Part shown: positions 38,193 through 52,368 of the stretch, in pieces
Layout: each line of letters starts with the position of its first letter
Numbering within the stretch: the stretch's first letter is position 1
From: Alcaligenaceae bacterium SAGV5
Lineage (GTDB): Bacteria; Pseudomonadota; Gammaproteobacteria; Burkholderiales; Burkholderiaceae_B
Length of the DNA: 64,000 bases
Reading direction: 5' to 3'
Assembly (NCBI GenBank): GCA_009360345.1
Contig: SPDP01000003.1
Location: 62,001 to 126,000, forward strand
The notes under the pieces: generated by a model
Told to the model about the DNA's origin: nothing
What the model saw: the letters and a program-made list of their open reading frames with translations, nothing else
The model's database searches: none
Made by a program: the position numbers and the translations under genes

Positions 38193-40793
38193 ATGTCCAC
38201 CGCCACGCTGACTTCGCCCGCCCTGAACGAGTTGCAGGACCTGCGCAACACCATGCGGGCGGCGCGCGAACGCGCGATCGCCACCTACCGCGAGAATCTT
38301 CGCGCCGATGGGCTGCTGACCGAGCTGCGGCGCATCGTCGACCGCACGCTGGCGGCCCTGCTGGAACGCCATCCGCTGCCCGAGGGCGCGACGCTGGCGG
38401 CCGTGGGCGGCTATGGCCGGGGCGAGCTGTACCCCTACTCCGACGTGGACGTGCTGGTATTGCTGCGGCAACCGCCGGACGACGACGATGAGGCCAGGAT
38501 AGGCGCCCTGGTCACGGCGCTGTGGGACATCGGCCTGGAGCCCGGGCACAGCGCCCGCACCGTCGACGAATGCATGGCCGAGGCGGCCAAGGACATTACC
38601 GTGGAAACGGCCTTGCTGGAGGCCCGCTACCTGGCGGGCAGCCGGACGCTGATGCGCCAGTTCGAGACCGCCATGCGCGGCCGGCTGGACAAGCGCGCCT
38701 TCTTCCACGACAAGCAGCTGGAGATGCAGCAGCGGCACACCAAGTACAACTACACGCCGTATGCGCTGGAACCCAATTGCAAGGAATCTCCCGGCGGCCT
38801 GCGCGACTTGCAGGTCATCCTGTGGATGGCCCGGGCGGCGGGCTTCGGCAAGACCTGGGCCCAGGTGGCCCGCGCGGGGCTGTTGACGGCCGACGAGGCC
38901 CGCCACCTGCGGCGCGCCGAGCAGGCCTTCAAGCGGCTGCGCATCGAACTTCACCTGCTGACCGGACGGCGCGAGGATCGCCTGGTGTTCGATATCCAGC
39001 CGGCCATGGCCAAGGTATACGGCATCGAGGCGGGCAGCGCGCGCCGCCCCAGCGAAATGCTGATGCAGCGGTACTACTGGGCGGCCAAGCTGGTGACCCA
39101 GCTCAACACCGTCCTGGTCCAGAACCTGGAGGAACGCCTGTTCGCGCACCCCGGCGAAGAGGCCCAGCCCATCGACGAGGATTTCCGCAGCCTGCACGAA
39201 CGGCTGGACATGTTCCGGGACGACGCGTTCGAACGCAATCCGACGCTGCTGCTGCGCGCCTTCCTGGTCATGCAGCAGCAACCCGCGCTCAAGGGCATGT
39301 CGGCCCGCATGCTGCGCGCCATCTGGCACGCGCGCCGGCGCATCGACGCCCAGTTCCGGCGCAACCCGGTCAACCGCCACCTTTTCCTGTCCATCCTGCA
39401 GCAGCAGCGCGGCATCGTGCACGAACTGCGCAGGATGAACGAACTGAGCATCCTGCCCCGCTATCTGCTGCCGTTCCGCCGCATCGTCGGCCAGATGCAG
39501 CACGACTTGTTCCACGCCTACACCGTGGACCAGCACATCCTGATGGTGGTGCGCAACCTGCGCCGCTTCACCATGCCCGAGCACGCGCACGAATACCCGC
39601 TGTGCAGCCAGTTGATCGCCAATTTCGACGGCCACTGGATCCTGTATGCGGCGGCCCTGTTCCATGACATCGCCAAGGGCCGCGGTGGCGACCACTCCGA
39701 ACTCGGCGCGGCGGAAGCGCGCAAATTCGCGCGCGAGCATGGCCTCGCCAAGCCCGACGCGGAGTTGCTGGAGTTCCTGGTGCGCCACCACCTGACGCTG
39801 TCCTCGGTGGCCCAGAAAAAGGATTTGTCGGACCCCCAGGTCATCCAGGAATTCGCCGCGCGGGTAGGCGACACGCGGCACCTGACCGCGCTTTACCTGC
39901 TGACCGTGGCCGACATACGCGGCACCAGCCCCAAGGTCTGGAATGCCTGGAAAGGCAAGCTGCTCGAAGACCTGTTCGTCAAGACGCGGCGGGCGCTGGG
40001 CGGCGAGATTCCCGACTCCCGGGCCATCCTGGAAAACCGCAAGGAAGAGGCGCTGGGCGCGCTGCGGCTGGCGGGGCTGACCGAGGATGCCCACGAGGCG
40101 CTGTGGAAACAGCTGGACGTGGCCTATTTCCTGCGCCACGAAGCGCCCGAGATCGCCTGGCAGACCCGGCACCTGTACAACAAGGTGAACAGCGAGGCGC
40201 CCATCGTGCGCGCCCGCCTGGCGCCCATCGGCGAGGGGCTGCAGATCGTGGTCTACGCCAAGGACCAGCCCGATCTGTTCGCCCGCATCTGCGGTTATTT
40301 CGACGAACGCCACCTGAGCATCCAGGACGCCCGCATCCACACCACCCGCCATGGGTGGGCGCTGGACAGCTTCATCGTGCTGGCCCAGGGCACGCCCAGC
40401 GAACAGCGGTCGCTGCTGAGCCTGGTCGAGCACGAACTGACCCAGCGGCTGGCCACGCCCACCGCCATCGGACCGGCCGCGGCGGGCCAATCCGTCCCGC
40501 TGGGCCCGCGCCGGTCGCGGCAATCGCGCATGTTCCCGATCACGCCCACGATCGAGCTACGGCCCGACGAACGCGGGCAGTCCTGGATACTGAGCGTGAC
40601 GGCGTCCGACCGGACCGGCCTGCTGCACGCCCTGGCGCGCGCCTTCGTCAAGCACGGCATCAACCTGAAGACGGCCAAGGTCATGACGCTGGGCGAACGG
40701 GTCGAGGACACCTTCCTGATCGATGGAGACACGCTGAACAACGCGCGCAGCCAGATCCAGTTCGAGCAGGACCTGCTGGAAGCCTTGCAGTGA
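38193..40793 (+). CDS. glnD: [Protein-PII] uridylyltransferase/uridylyl-removing enzyme
   Basis: This bifunctional sensor of glutamine uridylylates the PII protein when nitrogen is short and removes UMP when glutamine is high. The nucleotidyltransferase site is [20 protein letters not shown] (near residues 70-89), the HD removal domain is [18 protein letters not shown] (near 488-505), and two ACT domains occupy the C-terminal part. The 866 residues match the family. I start at the ATG at 38193; the upstream in-frame codons lie across the gmk junction and are not GlnD-like. Confidence 0.96.
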   Translation: MSTATLTSPALNELQDLRNTMRAARERAIATYRENLRADGLLTELRRIVDRTLAALLERHPLPEGATLAAVGGYGRGELYPYSDVDVLVLLRQPPDDDDEARIGALVTALWDIGLEPGHSARTVDECMAEAAKDITVETALLEARYLAGSRTLMRQFETAMRGRLDKRAFFHDKQLEMQQRHTKYNYTPYALEPNCKESPGGLRDLQVILWMARAAGFGKTWAQVARAGLLTADEARHLRRAEQAFKRLRIELHLLTGRREDRLVFDIQPAMAKVYGIEAGSARRPSEMLMQRYYWAAKLVTQLNTVLVQNLEERLFAHPGEEAQPIDEDFRSLHERLDMFRDDAFERNPTLLLRAFLVMQQQPALKGMSARMLRAIWHARRRIDAQFRRNPVNRHLFLSILQQQRGIVHELRRMNELSILPRYLLPFRRIVGQMQHDLFHAYTVDQHILMVVRNLRRFTMPEHAHEYPLCSQLIANFDGHWILYAAALFHDIAKGRGGDHSELGAAEARKFAREHGLAKPDAELLEFLVRHHLTLSSVAQKKDLSDPQVIQEFAARVGDTRHLTALYLLTVADIRGTSPKVWNAWKGKLLEDLFVKTRRALGGEIPDSRAILENRKEEALGALRLAGLTEDAHEALWKQLDVAYFLRHEAPEIAWQTRHLYNKVNSEAPIVRARLAPIGEGLQIVVYAKDQPDLFARICGYFDERHLSIQDARIHTTRHGWALDSFIVLAQGTPSEQRSLLSLVEHELTQRLATPTAIGPAAAGQSVPLGPRRSRQSRMFPITPTIELRPDERGQSWILSVTASDRTGLLHALARAFVKHGINLKTAKVMTLGERVEDTFLIDGDTLNNARSQIQFEQDLLEALQ

Positions 40794-40904
40794 TCCGCCC
40801 CGGTGGAACCATCGCAGGCTTAACCAATTGAAAATGCGGCTTGCGCCGCCCGGATCCCGAAAGCAACAATAGCCGGGTCGCTCCGCCCCAGGGGCGGCGT
40901 ACCG

Positions 40905-43436
40905 ATGGGAGCCCCGCACGTGTCCGCACCCGTTCCCCCGCCTGCCAATGGCAATGACGACCGCACGTCGTTCTCCAAGGAAAGCCTGAAGCGTGCCTTC
41001 TTCGACCACCTGTTCTACACGATAGGCAAGTTTCCGAAGATTTCGGGCAAGAACGACTTCTACCTGGCCCTGGCGCACGCGATACGCGACCGCAGCCTGC
41101 AACGCTGGATCAGCAGCACGGCCCAGTACAACCGGACCGCGCCGCGCACCGTCGCCTATCTGTCGGCCGAATTCCTGATGGGCCCCCACCTGGGCAACCA
41201 CCTGATCAACCTGGGCATCGTCGACAGCGTGCGCGAGGCCCTGGCCGAACTGAAGCTGGACTTCGGCGAGGTCCTGCGCCAGGAAGAAGAGCCCGGCCTG
41301 GGCAACGGCGGCCTGGGCCGCCTGGCCGCCTGCTTCCTGGATTCGCTGGCCACCGGGCAGATTCCCGCCTTCGGGTACGGCATCCGCTACGAGTACGGCA
41401 TCTTTTTCCAGACCATCATCGACGGCTGGCAGGTCGAGAACACCGACAAGTGGCTGCGCTACGGCAACCCCTGGGAAATCCAGCGCGCCGAATGGGCGGT
41501 GGAGATCAAGCTGGGCGGCCACACCGAGCAGCACACCGACGAGGGCGGCTATCTGCGCGTGCGCTGGGCCCCCGAGAAAACCGTGGTGGGCGTGCCGTTC
41601 GACTCGCCCATCCCCGGCTATCGCGTCAACACCACCAACACGCTGCGCCTGTGGCGGGCCGAGGCCACGGAATCTTTCGATTTCTCGGTCTTCAACCAGG
41701 GCGACTACCTGGGCGCGGTCAACAAGAAGGTGACCTCCGAAAACCTGACCAAGGTGCTCTACCCGAACGACGAGACCGCCCAGGGCAAGGAACTGCGGCT
41801 GGAGCAGCAATACTTCTTCGTATCGTGCTCGTTGCAGGACATGATACGCATCCACCTCGCCCGCGGCGGCACCGTCGGCGATTTCGACAAGAAGTTCGCG
41901 GTCCAGCTCAACGATACCCATCCGGCCATCGCCATCGCCGAACTGATGCGGCTGCTGGTCGATGAACACTTGCTGCCGTGGGACCAGGCCTGGGGCATCA
42001 CCACCCGCTGCTTCTCATACACCAATCACACGCTGCTGCCCGAGGCGCTGGAGCGCTGGCCGCTGGCCCTGTTCCAGCGCATCCTGCCGCGCCACCTGGA
42101 GCTCATCTACGAGATCAACGCGCGCTTCCTGAATGACGTCCGCATCCATTTCCTGGGAGACGAATCCCGTATCTCCCGCCTGTCCCTGATCGACGAAACC
42201 GGCGAGCGCTACGTGCGCATGGCGCATCTGGCCTGCGTGGGCAGTCACGCCATCAACGGCGTGGCCGAACTGCACTCGGACCTGCTCAAGCATGGGCTGC
42301 TGAAGGATTTCTACGAGATGTGGCCCGAGAAATTCACCAACATCACCAACGGCGTCACGCCTCGCCGCTGGCTGGTCCTGAGCAATCCGCGGCTGACCTC
42401 GCTGGTCACCGGCGCCATCGGCGACGGCTGGGTGACCGACCTGCCCCGCATCCGCCTGATCGAGGACTACATCGACGACGCAGCCTTCCGGCAGGAATGG
42501 CGAGCGGTCAAGCGCGCCAACAAGGTGGATCTGGCCGCGCTGATCCTGCGGCGCACCGGCGTGAAGGTCGACCCGGACTCGATGTTCGACGTGCTGGTCA
42601 AGCGCATCCACGAATACAAGCGCCAGCACCTGGCCATCCTGCACGTCGTCACGTTGTACCACCGGCTCAAATCGGGCCGCGCTCGCGACCTCCTGCCGCG
42701 TACGTTCATCTTCGGCGGCAAGGCCGCGCCCGGCTATCACACGGCCAAGCTGATGATCAAGCTGATCACCTCGGTAGGCGAGGTGGTCAACCACGATCCC
42801 GACGTGCGCGACCAGCTCAAGGTGGTGTTCATCCCCAACTTCAACGTCACGCAAGGCCAGTGCATCTATCCGGCCGCCGAACTGTCCGAGCAGATATCCC
42901 TGGCGGGCAAGGAAGCCTCGGGAACCGGCAACATGAAATTCGCGATGAACGGCGCGCTGACCATCGGCACCCTGGACGGCGCCAACATCGAGCTGCGCGA
43001 CCAGGTCGGAGCCGAGAATTTCTTCCTGTTCGGCCATACCGCCGCGGAGGTGCGCCACATCAAGACCGCGGGCTACCATCCCGGCGACTACTACCACAGC
43101 CACAGCGAACTGCGCACCTGCCTCGACCTGGTGCGAAGCGGCTTCTTTTCGCGCGGCGACACCGGGCTGTTCCGGCCCCTGGTCGACAATCTGCTGCGGC
43201 ACGATCCCTACCTGCTGCTGGCGGACTACCAGTCCTACATCGAGTGCCAGGATCTCGTGAGCCAGGCCTATCGCGACACCGAGGGCTGGACACGCATGTC
43301 CATCCTCAACACCGCGCGTTCCGGCAAATTCTCGTCGGACCGCAGCATCCGCGAGTACGCCGGGCAGATCTGGAACGTCGGGCCGGTGCCGGTCGATCTG
43401 TACGACGAGGCCGAGATGGAACACACTCTGAGGTGA
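40905..43436 (+). CDS. glgP: Glycogen/alpha-glucan phosphorylase
   Basis: This PLP-dependent enzyme releases glucose-1-phosphate from alpha-1,4-glucans. The pyridoxal-lysine signature is [20 protein letters not shown] near residues 667-686, and the N-terminal part has [16 protein letters not shown] and [17 protein letters not shown]. It is 843 residues from the ATG at 40905; a GTG at 40920 with GGGAG upstream may be the real start. No glycogen synthase, branching or debranching gene is in the window, so it stands alone between glnD and a GST gene. Confidence 0.95.
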   Translation: MGAPHVSAPVPPPANGNDDRTSFSKESLKRAFFDHLFYTIGKFPKISGKNDFYLALAHAIRDRSLQRWISSTAQYNRTAPRTVAYLSAEFLMGPHLGNHLINLGIVDSVREALAELKLDFGEVLRQEEEPGLGNGGLGRLAACFLDSLATGQIPAFGYGIRYEYGIFFQTIIDGWQVENTDKWLRYGNPWEIQRAEWAVEIKLGGHTEQHTDEGGYLRVRWAPEKTVVGVPFDSPIPGYRVNTTNTLRLWRAEATESFDFSVFNQGDYLGAVNKKVTSENLTKVLYPNDETAQGKELRLEQQYFFVSCSLQDMIRIHLARGGTVGDFDKKFAVQLNDTHPAIAIAELMRLLVDEHLLPWDQAWGITTRCFSYTNHTLLPEALERWPLALFQRILPRHLELIYEINARFLNDVRIHFLGDESRISRLSLIDETGERYVRMAHLACVGSHAINGVAELHSDLLKHGLLKDFYEMWPEKFTNITNGVTPRRWLVLSNPRLTSLVTGAIGDGWVTDLPRIRLIEDYIDDAAFRQEWRAVKRANKVDLAALILRRTGVKVDPDSMFDVLVKRIHEYKRQHLAILHVVTLYHRLKSGRARDLLPRTFIFGGKAAPGYHTAKLMIKLITSVGEVVNHDPDVRDQLKVVFIPNFNVTQGQCIYPAAELSEQISLAGKEASGTGNMKFAMNGALTIGTLDGANIELRDQVGAENFFLFGHTAAEVRHIKTAGYHPGDYYHSHSELRTCLDLVRSGFFSRGDTGLFRPLVDNLLRHDPYLLLADYQSYIECQDLVSQAYRDTEGWTRMSILNTARSGKFSSDRSIREYAGQIWNVGPVPVDLYDEAEMEHTLR

Positions 43437-43476
43437 GAGAATAATTGTTTTCCTCCCGTCCTTTCATCGAGGTTCC

Positions 43477-44085
43477 ATGAAGCTCTACTACACCCCCGGC
43501 GCATGCTCCCAGGCGCCCCACATCGCCCTGCGCGAAGCAGGCATCGACTTCACGTGGGAAAAGGTCGACCTCAAGGCCAAGACCACCGAAAGCGGGCAGG
43601 ATTTCCGCAAGATCAATCCCAAGGGCTACGTACCGGCGCTGGAAGTGTCGCCCGGCGTGGTGATGACCGAACTGGCCGTGCTGCTGCAGTACCTGGCCGA
43701 CCTCGCGCCCGCGCGCAAGCTCGCGCCCGCGCCCGACAGCGCCGAGCGCTACGCGCTGCAAACCTGGCTGGTGTTCATCGCCACCGAGATCCACAAGGGC
43801 TTCTCGCCCATGTTCAAGCCCACGCTGAGCGAAGAAGGCAAGGACATCTTCCGCCAGATCCTGGCCACGCGCCTGGACTACCTGCAAGGCGAGCTGTCCC
43901 AGCGCGAATACCTGATGCCCGGCGGCTTTTCCGTGGCCGACATCTATCTGTTCGTGACCACCGGGTGGGCTTCGCGCCTGAACTACGACCTGTCGCGCTG
44001 GCCCGCCATCGTGGCTTTCCGCGAACGGATCGCGCAGCGCCCGGCGGTGCAGGCGGCGCTCAAGGCCGAAGGCCTGCTGGGCTGA
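43477..44085 (+). CDS. gstA: Glutathione S-transferase, beta class
   Basis: This 202-residue protein has a thioredoxin-like N-terminal domain and an all-helical C-terminal domain. Cys10 in MKLYYTPGACSQAPHIALRE is the residue that forms a mixed disulfide with glutathione in beta-class enzymes. INPKGYVPALEV contains the cis-proline of the glutathione site. The physiological substrate is unknown. It lies 40 bp after glgP and converges with the phosphorylase gene at 44113. Confidence 0.92.
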   Translation: MKLYYTPGACSQAPHIALREAGIDFTWEKVDLKAKTTESGQDFRKINPKGYVPALEVSPGVVMTELAVLLQYLADLAPARKLAPAPDSAERYALQTWLVFIATEIHKGFSPMFKPTLSEEGKDIFRQILATRLDYLQGELSQREYLMPGGFSVADIYLFVTTGWASRLNYDLSRWPAIVAFRERIAQRPAVQAALKAEGLLG

Positions 44086-44097
44086 CCGCCCAGGCGG

Positions 44098-44125
44098 CGG
44101 GACCGATCCGCCTCAGGCGGTCCCG
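44098..44125. terminator. Hairpin at the convergent gst/phosphorylase ends
   Basis: CGGGACCG (44098-44105) pairs with CGGTCCCG (44118-44125), and a competing inner stem CCGCCT-c-AGGCGG lies at 44108-44120. The structure covers the minus-strand stop codon and is 12 bp after the gst stop, so it could serve both genes. There is no T-run on either side. Confidence 0.4.
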
Positions 44126-44874
44126 TCCGCGCAGCCGGCGCCCACCAGTTGCCCCAGAATGCAGTGGACATCCTGCATGCTGTCGTCCACCACCACCCGC
44201 ATGCCTTGCATGGAGATCTCGCCCACGCTGGCGCGCTGGCCCGCCGCATCGTTGGTGACGAGGCACAGGGCCGCATAGTCCAGGTCGAGTTCCCGGGCCA
44301 GGGCGGCCTCGGGCATGCCGGTCATGCCCACCATGTCACAGCCATCCCGCCCCATCCGGCGGATCTCCGCGGCGGTCTCCAGCCGTGGGCCCTGCGTGCA
44401 GCCGTAGACGCCACCGTCGACCACCTCCACGCCGCACTTCCGCGCCGACTCCAGCAGGTCGTGCCGCATCGCGGCCCCATAGGGCTGCGTCATGTCCACG
44501 TGGGCCACCGGCTGGTCGCCCCCCTCGAAGAAAGTGCGGGGCCGTTCCGTGGTGTAGTCGATGATCTGGTCAGGCACGACAATGGCGCCCGGCAGGAGGG
44601 GGGCCGTGATGCCCCCCACGGTGGCCACCGAGACGATGCGCCGCACCCCCACCTCGTGCAGGGCCCACAGGTTGGCGCGATAGTTGATGCGATGCGGGGC
44701 CAGCGTATGGCCATATCCGTGGCGGGCCAGGAAGACGATCTCGGGACCGTCGCCGATACGGCCGTAGGTCAGCGCCCCCGAGGGTTCGCCATAGGGCGTG
44801 CGCACGACCTGGCGGCGCGTCACGACCAGGCCGGTCAGATGGTAGAGGCCGGTGCCTCCGATGATTGCCTGCAT
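44113..44874 (-). CDS. S-methyl-5'-thioinosine/thioadenosine phosphorylase
   Basis: This purine phosphorylase of 253 residues cleaves methylthio-nucleosides in methionine salvage. Motifs: IIGGTGL at the N-terminus, phosphate-binding FLARHGYGHTLAPHRINYRA near residues 48-67, YGCTQGPRLET near 157-167, and MVGMTGMPEAALARELDLDY near 181-200. The short form and overall pattern resemble the Pseudomonas methylthioinosine phosphorylase more than classical MTAP, so I leave the substrate open and give no symbol. An AGGAAAA Shine-Dalgarno sequence precedes the ATG. ligA is 34 bp upstream on the same strand. Confidence 0.88.
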   Translation of the reverse strand: MQAIIGGTGLYHLTGLVVTRRQVVRTPYGEPSGALTYGRIGDGPEIVFLARHGYGHTLAPHRINYRANLWALHEVGVRRIVSVATVGGITAPLLPGAIVVPDQIIDYTTERPRTFFEGGDQPVAHVDMTQPYGAAMRHDLLESARKCGVEVVDGGVYGCTQGPRLETAAEIRRMGRDGCDMVGMTGMPEAALARELDLDYAALCLVTNDAAGQRASVGEISMQGMRVVVDDSMQDVHCILGQLVGAGCADGTA

Positions 44875-44908
44875 GGTTTTCCTTCCGGCGAAGCGGCGCT
44901 TCGCCCTG

Positions 44909-48078
<3,170 letters not shown>

Positions 48079-48138
48079 TGGTGTGTTCCCGGTGGCGGGC
48101 ATGGTGGAAAGAGTGCCGGTTCGTGGACTGCCGGCTCA

Positions 48139-51100
48139 TCAGGCGGCCTCGACGGCAAGTTGCATGGCCGAGTCGATGTCGACGGCCACGATGCGAGAGA
48201 CGCCCTGCTCCTGCATGGTTACGCCGACCAGCTGGTGCGCCATCTCCATCGCGATCTTGTTGTGCGAGATGAACAGGAACTGGGTCTGTTCGCTCATCCG
48301 GCGCACCAGGTTCGCGTAGCGCTCGGTGTTGGCATCGTCCAGCGGCGCGTCGACCTCGTCCAACAGGCAGAACGGCGCGGGATTGAGCTTGAACATGGCG
48401 AACACGAGCGCGGTGGCGGTCAGGGCCTTTTCACCGCCAGACAGCAGATGGATGGTGCTGTTGCGCTTGCCCGGGGGCTGGGCCATGACCTGCACGCCCG
48501 CATCCAGGATTTCTTCGCCCGTCATGACGAGCTTGGCCTCGCCGCCGCCGAACAGCGACGGGAAGAGTTCGCCGAAATTGCGGTTGACCGTATCGAAGGT
48601 CTCTTGCAGCAGTTGGCGCGTCTCGCGGTCGATCTTCCTGATGGCGTCTTCCAGCGTGTCGATGGCCGATTGCAGGTCGGACTGCTGGGCATCGAGATAG
48701 GCCTTGCGCTCGCGCGACGTGTTCAGTTCGTCCAGCGCGGCCAGGTTGACCGCGCCCAGCGCGGCGATCTCGCGGGCCAGGCGCTGCACCTCGGCTTGCA
48801 GCCAATTGGGCCGCTGCCATTCCTTGGGCAGTGCATCGAGCTGTTCGCCCAGCGCCGCCATATCCAGTTCCTGGCCGGCCAATTGCTCCGCATACTGCTC
48901 CTGGGCCAGGCGGGCAGCCTGTTCCTTCAGTTGCAGCTCGGTGATGCGGGCCCGCAGCGGCTCCAGCGACCGTTCGATGGCCAGCCGCTGCTCGTCGGCC
49001 GCGCGCAGTTGCGCGGCCAGGGTATCCATTTCGATGCGGGCGCGATTGAGTACCTGCTCGCGCTCGCCGCGCAATTCGAGCGCGGACTGCAGGCCGGCCT
49101 GGGCCGCGGCATCGTCCAATACGCGCAACTCCTGCTGGACCCGTTCGGCCTCGGTGGCGGCGCGCTGGCTTTGCTCGCCCGCCAACTGCAGGCTGCGGCG
49201 CAGTTCGTCGATACGGGCGCGCAGGCCCCGCTCGGCGAAGCCGGCCTCCTGGGCCGAACGTTCGAGTTCGCGCAGGCGATCGCGCGCGCGCTGGACATCG
49301 GCCTCGCGCTGCTCCTGGGCCATCTGTGCATCTTCGAACGCCGACTGCTTGTCGCCGAGTTGGGTATCCAGGATCTCGAAGCGGCCTTCGGCCTCTTCCT
49401 TGCGGATGCGGGCTTCCTCTTCCTGGGCCTCGAGTTCGGCGCGCTCCTCCCGGATGCGCCCGGCGCGTTCCTCGGACTGCGCGGCCTGCTGCGACAACTT
49501 GGAATGTTCAAGCTGGATGGCATGCAGGCGCTGCGTGACCTCGGACAGGCGTTGCCGCGAAGCGGGCAAGGCCTGGGCCACCTGCTGGTAGGCGGCCTCG
49601 GCGCGGGCCACGGCGGAACGTGCCTCGTCGGCGATGAGATGCTGCGCCTTCAGTTGGCGCTGCAGGTTCTCGATCTCCTGCTGGCGCGCAAGCATGCCGG
49701 CCTGCTCGGAATCGGCGGCGTAGAAACGGACGCTGTTGTGCCCGATCAGGTGCCCGTCCTTGACCACGAACTGGCCACCCTCGGGCAATTGGGCGCGCGC
49801 GGCCAGCGCCTGGGGCGCGTCCGCGGCCGTGTAGACGTCCCGCAGCCAGTCCGCCATCAGGGAACGCAGGCCCGGATCGGTGATGCGCAGCAGCGAGACC
49901 AGCGGCGTCAGTGCCGCCGGCGCCTGGGCCGGCGCGGTGGCCGACGGCATCTGGTAGAAAGCGAGCCGCGCGGGCGGCGCATCGCCGAAGAAGGCCTTGG
50001 CCCATTCGAGGTTGCTGACCTCGAGCGCGGCCAGCCGCTCGCGCAGCACGGCTTCCAGGGCGGTTTCCCAGCCGGGTTCGATATGCAGCTTCTGCCACAG
50101 CCGGCCGAGTTGAGTCAGTTCATGCTTCTCCAGCCAGGGATGCAGGGCGCCCTGCTTCTGCACGTCCTGTTGCAGACGGGTCAGCGCGGAGAGCCGGGCC
50201 TCGATCTGCGACACCGAGGCGGCTTCCTTCTGCACCAGCTCCTGGGCCTGGCGGCGGCCGGCATCGACCTGCGGCAACTGGGTATCGAGGGTGGACAGCT
50301 CCTGCTGGGCATGATCGACACGCTGCCCGGTATCGGCCAGGTCGCCCGTCAGTTGCTCGAGCCGCGCCGGATCGGGGCGCTGCAGGTTGCGTTCTTCCTG
50401 CTCCAGGCGCTCGCGGCGCTGCGCCAGGGCTTGCAACTGGCGGTCGGCTTCGCGCTGTTCCTGCGCGGTCAGGGCCAGGTTCTGCTCGACCTGCGACAAC
50501 GCGCCTCGCAGCTCGGACAGGCCGGAAGCGGCGTCGCGTACCTTGGCCTCGACGTCGGGCAACCGGGCCTGCGCCTCTTCGGCGACGACGCGCGCCTCCT
50601 CGGCGCGGGCCTCGCCCACGGCCAGGTCTTCCTCGGCCTGGGCCAGCTGGTCGCTGCCGGTCTCGTGCTGCTCGTTCCATTGCGCGATCTGCTGCTGCAG
50701 TTGCGCCAGTTGAACCTGCATGCGGTTGCGCGCCTCGACCACGTACTTGATCTCGGCCTCGAGCCGGCTGACCTCGGCATTCGCCTCGTAGAGCCCTCCC
50801 TGGGCGGCATGAACGGCATCGCTGGCGGCGTAGTGCGCCTGGCGCGTCCCTTCCAGGTCGGATTCCAGCTTGCGCAGGCCGGCCGTGGCCGCTTCCAGGT
50901 CGGTCTGGGCCTGCTCGATGGTCAGTGCGTGCTTCATGCGGTCGGCATCGGCCTCGCGCTTCTTCAGCAGCCAGAGGAAGCGCTGCTTCTGCTCGCTTTC
51001 CGCCTGGAACCCCTGGTAGCGCTGCGCGACCTCGGCCTGCGCCTCGAGCTTCTCGAGCTGGGTGGCCAGTTCTCGCAGGATGTCCTCGACCCGCGTCATG

Positions 51101-51669
51101 TTCTCGCGCGTGTCGGACAGGCGGTTCTCGGTTTCGCGGCGGCGTTCCTTGTAGCGGGACACGCCAGCGGCTTCCTCCAGGAACACGCGCAGCTCGTCGG
51201 GCCGGGCCTCGATGATGCGCGAGATCATGCCCTGGCCGATGATGGCGTAGCCACGCGCCCCCAGGCCGGTGCCCAGGAAGATGTCGTGGATGTCGCGCCG
51301 GCGGACCTGCTGGTTGTTGACGAAATAGCTGCTGGTGCCGTCGCGGGTCAGCACCCGCTTGACGGCGATTTCACCGTACTGGCTCCATTGTCCGGAGGCC
51401 CGTCCCTCGGCGTTGTCGAACACCAGCTCGACCGAGGAGCGCGCCGCCGGCTTGCGGTTGACCGACCCGTTGAAGATCACGTCCTGCATGGACTCGCCGC
51501 GCAGCTCGGAGGCCTTGGATTCGCCCAGGACCCAGCGCACGGCATCGATGATGTTGGACTTTCCGCAGCCATTGGGGCCGACCACGCCGACCAGCTGGCT
51601 CGGCACCTGGATGGAAGTGGGGTCGACGAACGACTTGAAACCTGCGAGTTTGATCTGGGTAAGTCGCAC
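48139..51669 (-). CDS. smc: Chromosome segregation protein SMC
   Basis: This ATPase compacts and segregates the chromosome as a long antiparallel coiled coil. The N-terminal head has Walker A GPNGCGKSNIIDAVRWVLGE near residues 32-51. The C-terminal head has the signature LLSGGEKALTATALVFAMF and Walker B FCLLDEVDAPLDDANTERY. Between them, two Gln/Glu/Ala/Arg-rich coiled-coil arms flank a hinge near residue 510-640. I start at the GTG ending at 51669 because the protein then begins (M)RLTQIKLAGFKSF, as other SMC proteins do; it has 1176 residues. ScpA and ScpB are not nearby. Confidence 0.95.
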   Translation of the reverse strand: MRLTQIKLAGFKSFVDPTSIQVPSQLVGVVGPNGCGKSNIIDAVRWVLGESKASELRGESMQDVIFNGSVNRKPAARSSVELVFDNAEGRASGQWSQYGEIAVKRVLTRDGTSSYFVNNQQVRRRDIHDIFLGTGLGARGYAIIGQGMISRIIEARPDELRVFLEEAAGVSRYKERRRETENRLSDTRENMTRVEDILRELATQLEKLEAQAEVAQRYQGFQAESEQKQRFLWLLKKREADADRMKHALTIEQAQTDLEAATAGLRKLESDLEGTRQAHYAASDAVHAAQGGLYEANAEVSRLEAEIKYVVEARNRMQVQLAQLQQQIAQWNEQHETGSDQLAQAEEDLAVGEARAEEARVVAEEAQARLPDVEAKVRDAASGLSELRGALSQVEQNLALTAQEQREADRQLQALAQRRERLEQEERNLQRPDPARLEQLTGDLADTGQRVDHAQQELSTLDTQLPQVDAGRRQAQELVQKEAASVSQIEARLSALTRLQQDVQKQGALHPWLEKHELTQLGRLWQKLHIEPGWETALEAVLRERLAALEVSNLEWAKAFFGDAPPARLAFYQMPSATAPAQAPAALTPLVSLLRITDPGLRSLMADWLRDVYTAADAPQALAARAQLPEGGQFVVKDGHLIGHNSVRFYAADSEQAGMLARQQEIENLQRQLKAQHLIADEARSAVARAEAAYQQVAQALPASRQRLSEVTQRLHAIQLEHSKLSQQAAQSEERAGRIREERAELEAQEEEARIRKEEAEGRFEILDTQLGDKQSAFEDAQMAQEQREADVQRARDRLRELERSAQEAGFAERGLRARIDELRRSLQLAGEQSQRAATEAERVQQELRVLDDAAAQAGLQSALELRGEREQVLNRARIEMDTLAAQLRAADEQRLAIERSLEPLRARITELQLKEQAARLAQEQYAEQLAGQELDMAALGEQLDALPKEWQRPNWLQAEVQRLAREIAALGAVNLAALDELNTSRERKAYLDAQQSDLQSAIDTLEDAIRKIDRETRQLLQETFDTVNRNFGELFPSLFGGGEAKLVMTGEEILDAGVQVMAQPPGKRNSTIHLLSGGEKALTATALVFAMFKLNPAPFCLLDEVDAPLDDANTERYANLVRRMSEQTQFLFISHNKIAMEMAHQLVGVTMQEQGVSRIVAVDIDSAMQLAVEAA

Positions 51670-51758
51670 CGGAAAGGAAGCTTCGCTTAAAAAAGACTGG
51701 AAAAGGAACCGATCCACGCCCAAGCCGGTCGGATATGACGAAACGCGCCCTACCCTCC

Positions 51759-51846
51759 GACCCGGGGCACCGCGGATCCGGCCCCGCCGGTCCGTCAGTG
51801 CCGTCCCCCCTTCGAGGGGCCGCGCGCAGCGCGGAGGGGTGGGCCC
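51759..51846 (+). repeat. GC-rich intergenic repeat, copy C (diverged)
   Basis: This copy has the same orientation as copy B. The first half keeps the inverted repeat GGATCCGGC-ccc-GCCGGTCC (51774-51793). In the second half the hairpin is CCGCGC-gca-GCGCGG (51820-51834) instead of CGCCC-gaa-GGGCG in copy B: the arms changed together so that pairing is kept. It lies in the divergent smc-queF region, 13 bp before a TATAAT. Confidence 0.75.
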
Positions 51847-51858
51847 ATCAGTGCTTCG

Positions 51859-51864
51859 TATAAT
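51859..51864 (+). promoter_or_regulatory. Consensus -10 box upstream of queF
   Basis: A perfect TATAAT stands 84 bp before the queF ATG, directly after repeat copy C. No good -35 is present at normal spacing (GGGGTG-like), so the repeat sequence itself would supply the upstream contacts. The leader includes a T-rich tract (CTGTTTTTTC near 51909). Confidence 0.4.
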
Positions 51865-51948
51865 ACCAAAGGGCCATCGGCAAGGTTACGCCAGGAGCCG
51901 CCGCCCAACCTGTTTTTTCATTTTCGTTACGTATAGATCGCAAGCGAC

Positions 51949-52368
51949 ATGTCCTCCCAACCCAGCAAGAGCCTAGACACCTTCGCCACCCCCAGCCCGG
52001 GGCGGGACTTCCAGATACACATCGAGGTGCCGGAATTCACCTGCCTGTGCCCGATGACCGGGCAGCCGGACTTCGCCCTGCTGGTCATCGACTACATCCC
52101 CGACCAGTTGTGCGTCGAGCTCAAAAGCCTCAAGCTCTACGCCTGGAGCTTCCGCAACGAAGGCAAGTTCCACGAAGCCGTCACCAACGAAATCCTCGAC
52201 GACCTCGTGCGCGCGCTGTCCCCTCGCTTCATGCGGATCACCGCCAAGTGGTACGTGCGCGGCGGCATCTTCACCAACGTCGTCGCCGAGCATCGCCAGC
52301 CAGGCTGGACGCCGCAGCCGGCCGTGCAACTGCAGGAATTCGCACCCGGCAGCAATATCCGCGGGTAA
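51949..52368 (+). CDS. queF: NADPH-dependent 7-cyano-7-deazaguanine reductase QueF
   Basis: This enzyme reduces preQ0 to preQ1 in the synthesis of the tRNA base queuosine. At 139 residues it is the short, unimodular (YkvM-type) form. The catalytic pair is Cys34 in [13 protein letters not shown] and Asp41 in the same motif. The NADPH-binding QueF motif is [16 protein letters not shown] near residues 57-72. No other queuosine genes are in the window. It diverges from smc across 279 bp that includes repeat copy C. Confidence 0.95.
   Translation: MSSQPSKSLDTFATPSPGRDFQIHIEVPEFTCLCPMTGQPDFALLVIDYIPDQLCVELKSLKLYAWSFRNEGKFHEAVTNEILDDLVRALSPRFMRITAKWYVRGGIFTNVVAEHRQPGWTPQPAVQLQEFAPGSNIRG

Noticed and set aside
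37665..38200. A simple frameshift as the explanation for the truncated gmk
   Set aside because: None of the three minus-strand frames upstream of 38150 restores a P-loop or the first GMP-binding loop; the sequence there belongs to the glnD side.
51865..51948. preQ1 riboswitch in the queF leader
   Set aside because: The leader has a T-tract but not the short stem followed by an A-rich tail that pairs with the loop, as expected for preQ1-I. Type II was not evident either.
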